From CAZWSE01 sp964636575 (GTDB lineage Bacteria > Pseudomonadota > Alphaproteobacteria > Rhodobacterales > Rhodobacteraceae): a DNA stretch of 6,318 nucleotides. Position 1 is the first letter of the stretch. Each line of letters begins with the position of its first letter. The notes beneath the pieces were generated by a model. That model worked only from the letters and a program-made list of their open reading frames with translations. It was not told the DNA's origin and did no database searches. Positions 5,825 through 6,318 of this stretch are shown piece by piece. The stretch is from NCBI GenBank assembly GCA_964636575.1, contig CAZWSE010000142.1, forward strand, positions 1 through 6,318, given 5' to 3'. The position numbers were made by a program, and so were the translations under genes.

Positions 5825-6318
5825 ATGACCTCTGCCACATCCTCCCAACGTTCGGCTGCAAGTGCAGGCCAGTCTGCTGTGCGCGTGCGTGATCCGCGGC
5901 TCGACTTTTTCCGCGGCATTACGATGTTCATCATCTTGATCGCCCATACACCTGGCAATTGGCTGACCCTTTGGATCCCTGCCCGTTTCGGGTTTAGCGA
6001 CGCCACAGAAGTCTTTGTTTTTCTTTCAGGAATGGCGAGTGCTATTGCCTTTGGTGCTGTCTTTAGAGATCAAGGATTGCTTATGGGTGCTGCCCGCGTC
6101 GCCTTTCGATGCTGGCAAGTTTACTGGGCACATATCGCCCTCTTCTTCGCCATTGCTGCGACGATGGTGTTCCTGAACGACTATGAACTGGGCACCCGCG
6201 ACTATGTCGGACAGTTGAACCTGCATCCCTTTTTCAAGGACACCATGGTCAACCTGCCTGCTTTGATGACCCTGACCTATGTGCCCAACTACTTTGATAT
6301 TCTGCCGATGTATCTGGT
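5825..6318 (+). CDS. opgC: OpgC-family membrane acyltransferase, 5' part only
   Basis: An open frame of 164 complete codons runs off the right edge with no stop. After a polar Ser/Ala-rich cytosolic leader (1-21) comes RVRDPRLDFFRG (20-31), then a first membrane helix (about 32-50) with the IAHTPGN segment including His41. A second helix carries DATEVFVFLSGMASAIAFG (about 64-82), a third lies around YWAHIALFFAIAATMVF, and a fourth is beginning at TYVPNYFDILPMYLV. This order is typical of the OpgC family of multi-pass acyltransferases. In Rhodobacter sphaeroides, OpgC succinylates osmoregulated periplasmic glucans. The full protein normally has about ten helices and roughly 370-400 residues, so more than half is missing here. 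The start ATG has a weak GGTAG-like site (5810-5814). The family assignment is firm; equivalence to the characterised glucan-modifying enzyme is inferred. Confidence 0.88.
   Translation, partial: MTSATSSQRSAASAGQSAVRVRDPRLDFFRGITMFIILIAHTPGNWLTLWIPARFGFSDATEVFVFLSGMASAIAFGAVFRDQGLLMGAARVAFRCWQVYWAHIALFFAIAATMVFLNDYELGTRDYVGQLNLHPFFKDTMVNLPALMTLTYVPNYFDILPMYL

Noticed and set aside
5461..6006. 181-codon open frame on the - strand across the TTC38/OpgC junction
   Set aside because: It is antisense to two recognisable coding sequences, with no motif of its own.

Overview
The window looks like chromosomal DNA of an alphaproteobacterium, most likely a member of the Rhodobacterales (Roseobacter-type). 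The evidence is a clear GcrA cell-cycle regulator, a gene for a Rhodobacterales-style OpgC membrane acyltransferase, moderately high GC with a G/C-biased third codon position, and a near absence of GANTC, the methylation site of the alphaproteobacterial CcrM enzyme. All six supported genes lie on the + strand. No RNA gene, insertion sequence, CRISPR array or other mobile element is visible.

Layout: 1-231 has no gene I can defend, apart from a possible C-terminal stub of an upstream gene (2-67), and ends in an inverted repeat beside the ribosome binding site of the first gene. A Rid/YjgF-family protein lacking the classical active-site arginine occupies 232-645. A 183-base gap with a good sigma-70-type promoter leads to gcrA (829-1404), whose stop codon lies inside a perfect 14-base palindrome. 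A ThDP-dependent, acetolactate-synthase-like enzyme (1512-3125) overlaps by 17 bases a class III (CaiB/BaiF) CoA-transferase (3109-4305), so these two are almost certainly co-translated. After a 147-base gap comes a TTC38-type tetratricopeptide protein (4453-5790). An OpgC-like acyltransferase follows (5825 onward) and runs off the right edge.

How the genes may work together: the only strong functional pairing is the ThDP enzyme with the CoA-transferase. Its architecture recalls the oxalyl-CoA decarboxylase / formyl-CoA transferase pair: one enzyme swaps CoA onto an acid and the other cleaves or decarboxylates a 2-oxo or 2-hydroxy acyl substrate. The substrate cannot be read from the sequence. 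gcrA is a housekeeping regulator with no evident functional tie to its neighbours. TTC38-like and OpgC-like genes are 34 bases apart and may share a transcript.

I do not see a defence system or other dramatic novelty. The points most worth following up are the overlapping ThDP/CoA-transferase module, the depletion of GANTC, and the histidine-rich motifs of the TTC38-like protein.
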